Shown in pieces: positions 20,213-28,928 of a DNA stretch of 64,000 nt. Within the stretch, counting starts at the first letter, position 1. Every line of letters starts with the position of its first letter. The DNA is from Rhodovibrio salinarum DSM 9154 (GTDB taxonomy: Bacteria > Pseudomonadota > Alphaproteobacteria > Kiloniellales > Rhodovibrionaceae). The stretch spans positions 1,940,824 to 2,004,823 of the forward strand of contig NZ_KI911559.1 of NCBI RefSeq assembly GCF_000515255.1, in the 5' to 3' direction. The notes below the pieces were generated by a model. That model was not told where the DNA came from and ran no database searches. It saw only the letters and a list, made by a program, of their open reading frames with translations. The position numbers and the translations under genes are program-made.

Positions 20213-20833
20213 ATGCTGGACGCCTACATGCGTCGGCGGATCGATCCTGCGCTGGATCGCGTCGGTGCGCGGCTTGCCGCCATTGGCGTACGGGCGGACG
20301 CGGTGACGTTGGTGGGGTTCGCGGTCGGCCTGCTGGCGGTCCCGCTGGCGGCGATGGGCTGGCACTTGGCAGCTTTGATCGCCCTGCTGGCGAATCGGCT
20401 GGCGGACGGGTTGGACGGCGCGGTTGCCCGGCATGACCGCCTGACCGATCTGGGCGGCTATCTGGACATTGTCTGCGACTTCCTGATCTACGCCGGCCTT
20501 CCGGTCGGTTTCGCGCTGTTCGATCCAACGGCGAACGCGCTTGCGGCGGCCGTCTTGTTGTTTTCCTTCATGGGCACGGGCAGTTCGTTCCTGACCTACG
20601 CGATTATCGCGGCCAAGCGCGGCGAGACGACGGAAATCCGGGGCAGGAAGTCGCTGTATTACCTGGGCGGCCTGACCGAGGGGACGGAGACGTTCGCCTT
20701 CCTCGCGGCGATTTGCGTGTTTCCGCAGGCCTTCGTGCCGCTGGCGTACGTCTTCGCGGCGGCCTGCTGGGTCACCACGGTCTCGCGCATCCTGGCGGCC
20801 GTCCGGGCGTTTGGCGAGCGGGCGGGAAGCTAG
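20213..20833 (+). CDS. CDP-alcohol phosphatidyltransferase family protein
   Basis: Members move a phosphatidyl group from CDP-diacylglycerol to an alcohol at the inner membrane. The 206-residue protein has about six hydrophobic helices. The family catalytic motif D-G-x2-A-R-x8-G-x3-D-x3-D is intact as DGAVARHDRLTDLGGYLDIVCD (residues about 64-85). The acceptor alcohol cannot be read from the sequence. ATG 20213 is set by AAGGAG at 20197-20202; a frame open from 20033 overlaps the opposite hypothetical gene. Its stop shares bases with the stop of the convergent DUF454 gene. Confidence 0.9.
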   Translation: MLDAYMRRRIDPALDRVGARLAAIGVRADAVTLVGFAVGLLAVPLAAMGWHLAALIALLANRLADGLDGAVARHDRLTDLGGYLDIVCDFLIYAGLPVGFALFDPTANALAAAVLLFSFMGTGSSFLTYAIIAAKRGETTEIRGRKSLYYLGGLTEGTETFAFLAAICVFPQAFVPLAYVFAAACWVTTVSRILAAVRAFGERAGS

Positions 20834-21240
20834 GGAGTATTGCGCGGCGTCGGGCGAGTGGTGACATACAAGCCGACGCAGCTCAGGATCGTGCCAAGAG
20901 CGAGCAGGACATACCCACCTGCGCCGCCGGACCAGGCGAGAGCGAACGAGCCGGCCATCGCGGCTACGGCCAGGATCTTGGCGCGTGTGGGGATCGCCCC
21001 TTCGACCTGCCAGGCCTGGATGTAGCGACCAAAGCGCGGATGGGTGTGCAGCCAGTGCCGCAGCGCGGGCGAAGAGCGGGCATAGGCCCAAGCGGCGAGC
21101 AACAGCAGCGGGGTGGTTGGCAGCAGCGGCACGAACGCGCCCACCACGCCGAGCCCGACCGCGCAGTGGCCAAATGCGAGCCATAACCAGCGCGTCGCTG
21201 GCGCGGCCAGTTGGTGATCCTTGTCCTCGCGCACGCTCAT
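20830..21240 (-). CDS. DUF454 (YbaN-like) inner-membrane protein
   Basis: The 136-residue protein has the DUF454 layout: a first helix with LAFGHCAVGLGVVGAFVPLLPTTPLLLLAAWAYARSSP (about 23-60), the conserved LPTTP turn, HWLHTHPRFGRYIQAW (about 65-80), and two further helices. Function of the family is unknown. ATG 21240 gives the expected length; the longer frame to 21357 looks non-coding. Its stop codon overlaps that of the convergent phosphatidyltransferase gene. Confidence 0.85.
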   Translation of the reverse strand: MSVREDKDHQLAAPATRWLWLAFGHCAVGLGVVGAFVPLLPTTPLLLLAAWAYARSSPALRHWLHTHPRFGRYIQAWQVEGAIPTRAKILAVAAMAGSFALAWSGGAGGYVLLALGTILSCVGLYVTTRPTPRNTP

Positions 21241-21361
21241 GCGGATCGAACCGTGTTCAGAAGAAAGCGCCCTATCAGAAATGGCAATCGCGGTGCGCCA
21301 TGACCAGGGGGCGGGGAAGGATAACATGGTCGGGGTAAACGAACGGTTGGCGGTCAAAAGC

Positions 21362-23203
21362 CTAGACCGGCGGCCTTTGTCGGTGCGCGAGCAGCGAGCC
21401 GGCCCAGGCCAGATAGGCCAGGGCTGCGAGTATCATCCCGGTTTCCAGCCAGTTGGAGCGATCGTCGCGCCGGGCGGCCTCGGCCCGTGTGGCGCGGTCG
21501 CGGAAGCTGGGCAGCACGGGGTCGAGGGTTTCCGTCGTGTCGTTGGCCGCGGCAAGCGTCTCCGCTTCCCGCAGCGGCACCGGCCGTCCCTGGATGCCGA
21601 CCGTGCTGGCCGGGCCGCCATGGACGGGGCCTGTCGTCGCTTCCTGGAGCGCGGGGCCGGCCAGCACCAGTTGCATCGATAGCGTGTCGATCGGGCCATC
21701 GCTTCCGGGGACCGCAGAGGCCGGCAGCCGCTGGGCGTTCAGAAAGAAAGGCGGGGCGATCACCCACTGGCTCAGGTCTGCTGCCTGGATATCGTTGTTG
21801 GCCGGGGTGCCGAGCGCCTCCCGCGCACCTTCGTCCAGCAGCAACAGAGCGGCGTCCAACTCGCCCGCGCGCAGGGCCGAGATCAGTTGGCCAGAGGTCA
21901 TCCGTTGGGCTGGTTGGTTGCTGGCCAGCGCCAGGATGCGCGCCGCGACCTTGCCGCCAGCGGTCCAGCCGGGCTGTGTCCCGACGCGCTGGGTCAGGGG
22001 GTTACGCTCCGGAGCTTCGCGCCCGGCGCGCGTCAGGAGCAAGAATGGCTGGCGGCCGACGGCGGTGATCGCTTCCAGTCGCGGGTCGCGCCCGCCATAG
22101 GCGCCGCGCCAGCTTAGCTGGAAGAAGTCGCTGGTGTGCACGATGGCAAGTTCGGCGGTACCGTCGGCAAGCGCGGCGGCCGGATCGTTGCGCGTGACCA
22201 TCTGCACCGGACGCTCGGGAAACGCGCGGCGCACAGTCAAGAGTGCCGCACCTCCCAAGTCGCCGAGTTCCGCTCCGCCCCGGACCGCGACCGTCATGTC
22301 GGGTCGGCGCACGCTGGGGCCGGTCGCGTCCAGCACGCCCAGGTCGACCAGCAAGCGGCTGGCGAGCGGGCCCGCCTCCCGGCCCTGCAACACCTGCTCG
22401 CGCAGCAGTGGCTGCACCGTCTCGTCGGTGACCCGGCCAAACAACGGCTTGAGGGCTTCTTCTATGAACGCCTGCCGAGCGGTCGCGGCCGGGCCCAGTA
22501 CGACGGCTGCTTGATAGCGGGGATAAAAATCCAGCGGATCGCTCAGGGCAGTCATGCTCGTCTGCCGCACGAAAGGCGCGCGCGTGACCGCAACGTCGAC
22601 CTCGTCGGATAAAAGCTTGGCGACCCGCTCGGACGGCGCTTGCAGCTCCGCGACCTGCTCGGGCGTGATTTCGAGGCCGTAGCGCCTGGCGAGCGCGAAC
22701 AAGCCGTCGCCCGGCTGACGCATGTACCCAGGCGGGACAGCGAACCGTGGGCGCTCCAGCTCACTCAGGTCCGCGATCGTCGCGACGGCCTGCGTTTCGG
22801 CCTGGGCACTGCGCATCAGCAGGCGATAGGGCGCATCGAAGCCAAAGGCCGGCGTGGCGGCGAGCCCGGCGTCTTCGAGTGCGCGTTGGACCGCCGGGAG
22901 ACGGCCGTCGCTTACCGGCTCGCCAGCGAAGAAGGCTCGCGCGGTGCCGGAATACTCTGGCAGCAGGTCGATGTCGCCGGCCTGCAGCTGCCGGCCACAG
23001 GCCAGCGGGGTGGAGCAGGCGGTCAGCACCGTCCGGGCGCCAGCATGCTTGAGGGTTTGGGCGACGAGTTCGGCCATCAGCGCGCTGTCCGGCTGCCCCT
23101 CAAGATAGCCGATGCGGAAGCTGGGCCGTTGGGCGCAGCCGGCAAGCAGGGTCGCAGCCAGCAATATCCCGACCAGGACGCGCAGCATCGCATTCGCCTT
23201 CAT
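21362..23203 (-). CDS. Betaine-type substrate-binding lipoprotein with extra C-terminal region
   Basis: The 613-residue product starts with a lipoprotein signal (LLAATLLAGC, lipidation at Cys23). An OsmF/OpuAC-like binding domain follows (about 30-290), seen as IGYLEGQPDSALMAELVAQTLKHAG and DIDLLPEYSGTARAFFAGE. A second binding-protein-like region follows (about 295-540), then a single membrane helix near the end (GMILAALAYLAWAGSLLAH). OpuAC proteins normally serve ABC transporters for glycine betaine or choline. Here the ATG overlaps the stop of the BCCT transporter gene by 4 bases and no ABC permease or ATPase is adjacent. The double domain and C-terminal anchor are unusual. Confidence 0.8.
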   Translation of the reverse strand: MKANAMLRVLVGILLAATLLAGCAQRPSFRIGYLEGQPDSALMAELVAQTLKHAGARTVLTACSTPLACGRQLQAGDIDLLPEYSGTARAFFAGEPVSDGRLPAVQRALEDAGLAATPAFGFDAPYRLLMRSAQAETQAVATIADLSELERPRFAVPPGYMRQPGDGLFALARRYGLEITPEQVAELQAPSERVAKLLSDEVDVAVTRAPFVRQTSMTALSDPLDFYPRYQAAVVLGPAATARQAFIEEALKPLFGRVTDETVQPLLREQVLQGREAGPLASRLLVDLGVLDATGPSVRRPDMTVAVRGGAELGDLGGAALLTVRRAFPERPVQMVTRNDPAAALADGTAELAIVHTSDFFQLSWRGAYGGRDPRLEAITAVGRQPFLLLTRAGREAPERNPLTQRVGTQPGWTAGGKVAARILALASNQPAQRMTSGQLISALRAGELDAALLLLDEGAREALGTPANNDIQAADLSQWVIAPPFFLNAQRLPASAVPGSDGPIDTLSMQLVLAGPALQEATTGPVHGGPASTVGIQGRPVPLREAETLAAANDTTETLDPVLPSFRDRATRAEAARRDDRSNWLETGMILAALAYLAWAGSLLAHRQRPPV

Positions 23204-24744
23204 TGCCATGACCGTGCCCGCTCCCGTTCGGCCAGGTAGCGGGCCTCGTCGAACTTCAGGGCGCGCAGCAAGGCAACCATCTGCAACACCATCACCGCAG
23301 CGAACGGGATCGCCCCAAGAACGGAGAGGCTACGCACCGCCTGTATGTCGCCGGCGAGGATCATCGCCGCGCCCAGCAGAGCCAGCACCAGCCCCCAGGC
23401 GACCTTGCTGCGCCGGTCCGGGTTGGCGACGTGACTGGACAGCATGCCAAGGACGAAGGCAGCCGAGACCACGCTGGTCACCAGGAAGACGAACGCCAGC
23501 ACCATCGCGGTGGCGTTCAGGACGCCGGGAAAAGGCACACGCTCCAGCAGCGTGAACAGCGCGATCGAGACATCGTAACGCACCATCTCCACAACCCCGC
23601 CCAGGCCGTAGAGTTCCTCGTACAGACCGAACCCACCGAACACGGCGAACCACAGGACCGAGAAGACGGTCGGGACCAGGATCACCCCGGCGATGAACTC
23701 GCGGATCGTCCGCCCGCGGCTGATCCGGGCGATGAACACACCGACGAAGGGCGACCAGGAAATCCACCAGAAGAAGTAGGTGAGCGTCCAGCCCTGGAAC
23801 CAGCCGGCGGCTTCCTGGCGTTCGAAGGTGAACAGCTGGAACGACAGACTGACCAGTTCGGTCAGATAGTCGCCGGCGGTGGTGACGAAGCCGCGCATCA
23901 GGAACGCGGTGGGCCCCGCCAGCAGCAGGAACAGCATCAGCGCGATGGCGAGCGCCATATTGGCGTTGGACAGCCACTTCACGCCTTTATCGAGCGGCAT
24001 CACCAGCGGCAGGGCGTAACAGACCACGAGCATCAGGAGCAGCGCGCCGGAGATCCACAGCGCTTCGGGGTCCGTCTCGACGAGCACGAACAGGCCGCGC
24101 TGTAGCTGGAACACACCCATTGCGATCGAGCCCGCCACCCCCAGGGCGATCGCAACGATCGCGGTGATGTTGGCGGCTTCGGCGGCGGCCGGCACCCAGC
24201 GCCCGGGCAGTTCCGCGCGCAACCCGGCGCCCGGCATGAAACTGCCGCCGCGCTTGAATGCGAAATAGGCGAGGGCGAGCGCGGTCATGCCGTAGATCGC
24301 CCAAGCGTGGAAGCCCCAGTGGAACAGCGTGACCGCAAGCGCGTGGCGCGCCGCCTCCCGGCTGCCAGGGGTGTAGCCGGGCGCGCCGTCGAAGTGCAGC
24401 ACCGGTTCGGCGACGCCCCAGAACAGCAGGCCCACGCCCATGCCGGCGGCGAACAGCATGGACAGCCACGACGGTGTCGAGAACTCCGGGGACTCGTCAC
24501 TGCGCCCCAGTCGGACACGCCCGTGCCGGCCGAGCGCCAGCCAAGCGGCCAGCACCAGCAACCCGGTCACCCATAGCATGTAGAGCCAGTCCAGCGCGTC
24601 GAACGCCGCGCCCGTCACTTGGCCGGCCCAGGCCGCGAGCCCCGCGGGGTCGGCGATGCCCCAGATCGCCACCCCCGCGCACAGCGGCAGCGAGATCAAC
24701 AGCGCGCGCATGCGCGTCAGCCAGGTTCGCAATCCTGTAAGCAT
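23200..24744 (-). CDS. BCCT-family transporter (betaine/carnitine/choline type)
   Basis: BCCT carriers bring in trimethylammonium compounds with Na+ or H+. The 514-residue product has the 12-helix build, with FAAGMGVGLLFWGVAEPVLH (about 104-123) and the family signature GWTLTYFFWWISWSPFVGVF (about 319-338). ATG 24744 is preceded by a GGCAGGA sequence; longer upstream frames lack family features. Which betaine-like solute is carried cannot be fixed. Overlap of its stop with the following lipoprotein gene suggests that the two are made together. Confidence 0.93.
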   Translation of the reverse strand: MLTGLRTWLTRMRALLISLPLCAGVAIWGIADPAGLAAWAGQVTGAAFDALDWLYMLWVTGLLVLAAWLALGRHGRVRLGRSDESPEFSTPSWLSMLFAAGMGVGLLFWGVAEPVLHFDGAPGYTPGSREAARHALAVTLFHWGFHAWAIYGMTALALAYFAFKRGGSFMPGAGLRAELPGRWVPAAAEAANITAIVAIALGVAGSIAMGVFQLQRGLFVLVETDPEALWISGALLLMLVVCYALPLVMPLDKGVKWLSNANMALAIALMLFLLLAGPTAFLMRGFVTTAGDYLTELVSLSFQLFTFERQEAAGWFQGWTLTYFFWWISWSPFVGVFIARISRGRTIREFIAGVILVPTVFSVLWFAVFGGFGLYEELYGLGGVVEMVRYDVSIALFTLLERVPFPGVLNATAMVLAFVFLVTSVVSAAFVLGMLSSHVANPDRRSKVAWGLVLALLGAAMILAGDIQAVRSLSVLGAIPFAAVMVLQMVALLRALKFDEARYLAERERARSWQ

Positions 24745-25021
24745 GTTGTTGGATATTTCCTGCCCGCCTCGCCCAAGCGGAGCGCCCTGCGAGGGACGCG
24801 CCGATGCAATCCGCGCCTGAACTGCCTGAAAGTAAGCGGGCATACAAGCGAATGAGCGCCTCCTGACCCTGCTTGGCGGACGGGTCATGACGCCGCTGAG
24901 CCAGGAAGCGCCGGCTGATTGGGCCGACCCTCGGGGAATCGACGGGGCATAGCCTTGCCGCATGTGGACCGGGTAGCCAGGATGCCCGCAGCTTTCTCAC
25001 AGACGTGGTGTCTCTCACTCC

Positions 25022-25864
25022 ATGGCCTCTCAGCCCGCCGTTCTGATCACCGGCTGCTCCTCCGGCATCGGCCACGCCAGCGCGCGCCTGTTGCATGCGC
25101 GCGGCTGGCAGGTGGTCGCGAGCTGCCGCAAGCAGGCCGACGTCGACCGGCTGCGCGGGGAAGGGCTGGCGAGCGTGCGCCTGGATTACGAGGAAGCGTC
25201 CAGCATCACGAGCGGCTTCGAGGCCGCCCTGGAGATTACGGGCGGGCGGCTCGATGCTCTGTTCAACAACGGCGCCTACGCCATTCCGGGCTGCGTGGAG
25301 GATCTGCCGACCGACGGTCTGCGGCAGATCTTCGAGGCCAACCTGTTCGGCTGGCACGAGCTGACGCGGCGCGCAATCCCGGTGATGCGCGCGCAGGGGT
25401 ATGGACGGATCGTGCAGAACTCCAGCGTGCTGGGGCTGATCGCGCTCAAGTACCGCGGCGCCTACAACGCCACCAAGTTTGCCCTGGAAGGGCTGAGTGA
25501 CACGCTACGGCTCGAACTGGCCGGCACCGGGATTCAAGTGTCGACCATCGAGCCGGGCCCGATCGCGACCCGCTTCCGGCGGAACGCCAAGCCGCAGTTC
25601 GAACGCTGGATCGATTGGGAAAATGCGCCGAACAGAGCGCTTTACGAGCAACGGATGATTCCGCGCCTGAACGCGGAGGACGGCGAGAGCCAGCCCTTCG
25701 AGCTGCCGCCCGAAGCGGTGGCGCGTAAGCTCGTTCACGCGCTCGAAGCCCGTCGGGCGAAGCCGCGCTACTATGTCACCACGCCGACCTACGCGCTCGG
25801 CGGGCTCAAGCGACTGCTGTCGACCCGGTGGCTCGATCGGGTCGCGGCCGCGGCGTCGAACTAG
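25022..25864 (+). CDS. Short-chain dehydrogenase/reductase
   Basis: The 280-residue protein has the SDR Rossmann pattern TGCSSGIG (residues 10-17), NNGAY in place of NNAG (82-86), the active-site Ser near 134-135 and Tyr148-x3-Lys152. It is a classical NAD(P)(H)-dependent oxidoreductase of unknown substrate. The variant NNGAY and the segment CVEDLPTDGL place it with a group of uncharacterised proteobacterial SDRs. Divergent from the BCCT gene across 277 bases, which probably holds both promoters. Confidence 0.9.
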   Translation: MASQPAVLITGCSSGIGHASARLLHARGWQVVASCRKQADVDRLRGEGLASVRLDYEEASSITSGFEAALEITGGRLDALFNNGAYAIPGCVEDLPTDGLRQIFEANLFGWHELTRRAIPVMRAQGYGRIVQNSSVLGLIALKYRGAYNATKFALEGLSDTLRLELAGTGIQVSTIEPGPIATRFRRNAKPQFERWIDWENAPNRALYEQRMIPRLNAEDGESQPFELPPEAVARKLVHALEARRAKPRYYVTTPTYALGGLKRLLSTRWLDRVAAAASN

Positions 25865-25946
25865 TCACGAAGTCGCACTCCGGCGGTGCGACAACGGCCG
25901 GGCGCGATACACCCGACCGTTTCGCAATCATCTGGCCGCGACGACC

Positions 25947-26639
25947 TTACAGGTCCATCGCCTGACCCGGCGTTGCGATCGTCACCTCGCCACGGGTGAC
26001 CTTCTTCTTGAAGTCCTCCGGGTCGCCGGTCAGCAGTTCCATCGTGCCCCAGTGGATCGGCACGATCGTCTCCAGGTTCAGGAACTCGTTGCACGCCAGC
26101 GCGGCCGTATCCGGGCCCATGGTGAAACGGTCGCCCATCGGGATCAGGCCGATCTTCGGCTCGTGGATGCGCTGGATCAGCGCCATGTCCGAGAACACTT
26201 CGGTGTCGCCGGCATGGTACAGGGTCTTCTCGCCCGGCGCCTTGATGATCATGCCAGCGGGATCGCCCATCGTGACCGGCTTGCCCGCTTCCATGAAGGC
26301 GCTGGAATGCTGGGCGTTGACCATGGTGAAGGTCAGACCGTCGTTGGTCACGCTGCCGCCGATGTTCATCGGCTCCACCTTCTCGTGACCCTTGCTGCCA
26401 TAGTACATGGCGATCTCGTACATGGTCACGAGCGTCGGGTTGAACTTCTCCAGCACCGCGTCGCTGTCGCCGAGGTGATCCTCGTGGCCATGGGTCAGGA
26501 CCAGGAAGTCGACCCGGTCGAGGCTGTCCAAGAAGCCTTCGGGCGCTCTCGGGTTACCAGTCAGGAACGGATCGATCAGCACGCTCTTGCCGGCGATCTC
26601 CGCGTGGAATGCCGAATGGCCGAGCCAAGTCAGTTTCAT
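25947..26639 (-). CDS. UPF0173 metal-dependent hydrolase
   Basis: The 230-residue protein is a beta-lactamase-fold hydrolase. It starts MKLTWLGHSAFHAEIAG, the typical UPF0173 opening, and has the metal motif HGHEDHLGD (about residues 50-58), a later LYHAGDTEVFSDM and a final IVPIHWGT. Substrate unknown. ATG 26639 is the family start; a much longer open frame upstream is shadow of the next gene. Convergent with the SDR gene. Confidence 0.93.
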   Translation of the reverse strand: MKLTWLGHSAFHAEIAGKSVLIDPFLTGNPRAPEGFLDSLDRVDFLVLTHGHEDHLGDSDAVLEKFNPTLVTMYEIAMYYGSKGHEKVEPMNIGGSVTNDGLTFTMVNAQHSSAFMEAGKPVTMGDPAGMIIKAPGEKTLYHAGDTEVFSDMALIQRIHEPKIGLIPMGDRFTMGPDTAALACNEFLNLETIVPIHWGTMELLTGDPEDFKKKVTRGEVTIATPGQAMDL

Positions 26640-26886
26640 GGCGGCTATCTCCCTTCTGGCTTGCGCAAGGAGGTTAGGGTATGTCGAAACGGCCAGGAGG
26701 CACGAAGTTAGCATGCGCCCGTGACCGGTTAACCTTTCGCCCATGCTTGTAAGTGCACCCTGCCTGACAGACAACGGGGGTGGTTGTGTGAGAGACGTGT
26801 GTCGGCGGATGCCGCCGCGCGCGTATCCGGCCTGCTGTGGCATGTGGGGGCGCAGCAGGCACTTAAGACCTTGGAGGCCTTGGGCC

Positions 26887-28854
26887 GTGTCGATCCGATC
26901 CCGCGCGTGTACGTATGTCCTCGTGTTCGCCTTGATGGGCGTTCTGGTCCCGTCTGTTTCCGCACAGGCGCTCCGGGACGTGCCGTTGCCACCCGATCTG
27001 GCCGGCGCGGCCTTGGATGCGGCGGGCGACGACGACCTGGCGACGGCCCGCCGGCTCGCCAACCGGGCGTCCGATGGCGCGTTGCTGGATAAGCTGGTGC
27101 GCTGGCGCTGGTTGACCGCGCCGGGCAGCCATCCGCCGTTCGCCGCGCTGCAGGAGTTCCTGCAGAAGAATCCGGATTGGCCACGGCGCCGGACGCTTGT
27201 GCGCAAGGCGGAGAACACGCTGCCGGCGTGGTGGAAACCGGATGAGCGGGTTGCCTGGTACAACGCGCATCCGCCCAGAACCGCACGGGCCAAGGTCGAC
27301 CGGCTACTCGAACTCGCTGAGCTGGGAGCGAGCGAGCAGTTGGCGGGCGATCTGCGGACGCTGTGGCGCACCCAACCGTTGCGCGCCTATGAGGAACAGC
27401 GGCTGCAAGAGCGCTTGGGCGAGCTGATCGCCCGCGCCGATGAAGTGGCGCGCATGACCAACATGATGGATGCACGCGCGTTCGATGTGGCTGACCGGGC
27501 GGCGGAACGCCTGGGCGGCGCCTATCCCAAGCTGGTGACCGCGCGGCGCAAGCTGGCCCAACGCGCGGCCGGCGTGGATGCGGCCATTCGCGCCTTGCCG
27601 GAATCGCTGCGCGGCCGGCCCGGGCTGCTGTACGACCGGGCCTGGTGGCGGCTGCGTGCCGGGGACCTGGACGGTACGGTCGAGCTTTTGGATCAGCTCG
27701 AGGACGAACCCAAGCCTGAGCGCTGGTGGCGGATTCGCCACTGGGTGGCGCGCGACCTGATGGAAGATGGCCGGACGGCAAAGGCCTACGAGATCGCCGC
27801 CAACCACGGCCTGAGTGAAGGCATCGGCTTCGCCGAGGGGGAATGGCTGGCTGGTTGGCTGGCGCTGACCCGGATGGACCGACCGGAAGATGCGTTCGAG
27901 CACTTCGTGCGGCTGCATGACGGGGTGTCCACCCCGATCAGCCGCGCCCGCGGCGCCTACTGGGCCGGCCGTGCGGCGGAAACCCTGGGCCGCGCCGACA
28001 CCGCGCGGGGATGGTATGCCGTGGCCGGGCAACATTGGACGACCTATTACGGCCAGCTCGCGCGGGGTCGGCTGGGCAGCACGGTGGTCCCGCCGCACGC
28101 CCTGTCGGACGCCCGTGCCCTGCAGGCCGATGCGCCGGATGATCCGGATCTGGCCGAGGCTGCCCGGTTGTTGGCCCGCCATGGCCAAGACCGCCTGGCG
28201 GACTCGTTCCTCTACACCTTGGCCGCGCGTGCCGAGCAACCGGGGCAGGCGCGTGCGGTCGCCGATCTGGCCTGGTCACTCGACCGACCCCAGGTGGCCT
28301 TATGGCTTGGTCGCCAAGCACGCGGCGATGGGCAGGTGCTGGCGGACATCCTGTTCCCGCGCCATCCCCTGCTAACGGAACGCAAGCATACCGCCCTGTT
28401 GCACGCGATCGGCCGTCAGGAAAGCGGCTTCGATCCGCAGGCTCGCAGCCGTGTCGGGGCTCGTGGGTTGCTGCAGTTGATGCCCGCGACCGCCGAGCGG
28501 ACCGCGCGGTCGGCTGGTCTGCCGGTCAGCACCACGGCGCTGACGGATGATCCCGCCTATAACGCCACGCTGGGCGCCCTGCACATCGATGACCTGATCG
28601 CGCGTTTCGATGGCTCCCGCCTGCTTGCGATCGCGGCGTATAACGCGGGCGCTGCGCGGATAGAGGAATGGATCGACCGGTTCGGCGACCCGCGCCGCGA
28701 GAGCGTCGATGTCGTCAACTGGATCGAACAGATCCCGTTCGGCGAGACCCGGAACTACGTCCAGCGGGTGATCGAAGGCTATAACGTCTATCGCCAGGAC
28801 CTGGGCGATGAACCGCATCTGCCGGGCCGGCTCGCGCGCGCGGATACCGGTTGA
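26887..28854 (+). CDS. Soluble lytic murein transglycosylase
   Basis: Slt enzymes cleave peptidoglycan between MurNAc and GlcNAc in the periplasm. From GTG 26887 the 655-residue product begins with a signal peptide (VLVFALMGVLVPSVSAQA). It continues as a long helical superhelix (about 30-490) and ends in the SLT catalytic domain: HAIGRQESGFDPQARSRVGARGLLQLMPATA with the catalytic Glu in RQES, and AIAAYNAG. GGAGG lies nine bases before the GTG; in-frame starts exist upstream to 26743. Divergent from the UPF0173 gene. Confidence 0.9.
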   Translation: MSIRSRACTYVLVFALMGVLVPSVSAQALRDVPLPPDLAGAALDAAGDDDLATARRLANRASDGALLDKLVRWRWLTAPGSHPPFAALQEFLQKNPDWPRRRTLVRKAENTLPAWWKPDERVAWYNAHPPRTARAKVDRLLELAELGASEQLAGDLRTLWRTQPLRAYEEQRLQERLGELIARADEVARMTNMMDARAFDVADRAAERLGGAYPKLVTARRKLAQRAAGVDAAIRALPESLRGRPGLLYDRAWWRLRAGDLDGTVELLDQLEDEPKPERWWRIRHWVARDLMEDGRTAKAYEIAANHGLSEGIGFAEGEWLAGWLALTRMDRPEDAFEHFVRLHDGVSTPISRARGAYWAGRAAETLGRADTARGWYAVAGQHWTTYYGQLARGRLGSTVVPPHALSDARALQADAPDDPDLAEAARLLARHGQDRLADSFLYTLAARAEQPGQARAVADLAWSLDRPQVALWLGRQARGDGQVLADILFPRHPLLTERKHTALLHAIGRQESGFDPQARSRVGARGLLQLMPATAERTARSAGLPVSTTALTDDPAYNATLGALHIDDLIARFDGSRLLAIAAYNAGAARIEEWIDRFGDPRRESVDVVNWIEQIPFGETRNYVQRVIEGYNVYRQDLGDEPHLPGRLARADTG

Positions 28855-28874
28855 CCCAACCTGATTCACGCGGG

Positions 28875-28892
28875 AGCGCTCCGCGGAGCGCT
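28875..28892. repeat. 18-base perfect palindrome between convergent genes
   Basis: AGCGCTCCGCGGAGCGCT is self-complementary and sits 20 bases after the transglycosylase stop and 37 bases before the adenine deaminase stop. It may act as a hairpin terminator for either gene, though no T run follows. Confidence 0.6.
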
Positions 28893-28928
28893 GACGCTAT
28901 CGCCAAGTTTGGTGGATGATGAGGGCGC

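Noticed and set aside
25947-27371. A 474-codon version of the UPF0173 gene
   Set aside because: The N-terminal 240 codons are antisense to the lytic transglycosylase and unlike the family, which starts at 26639.
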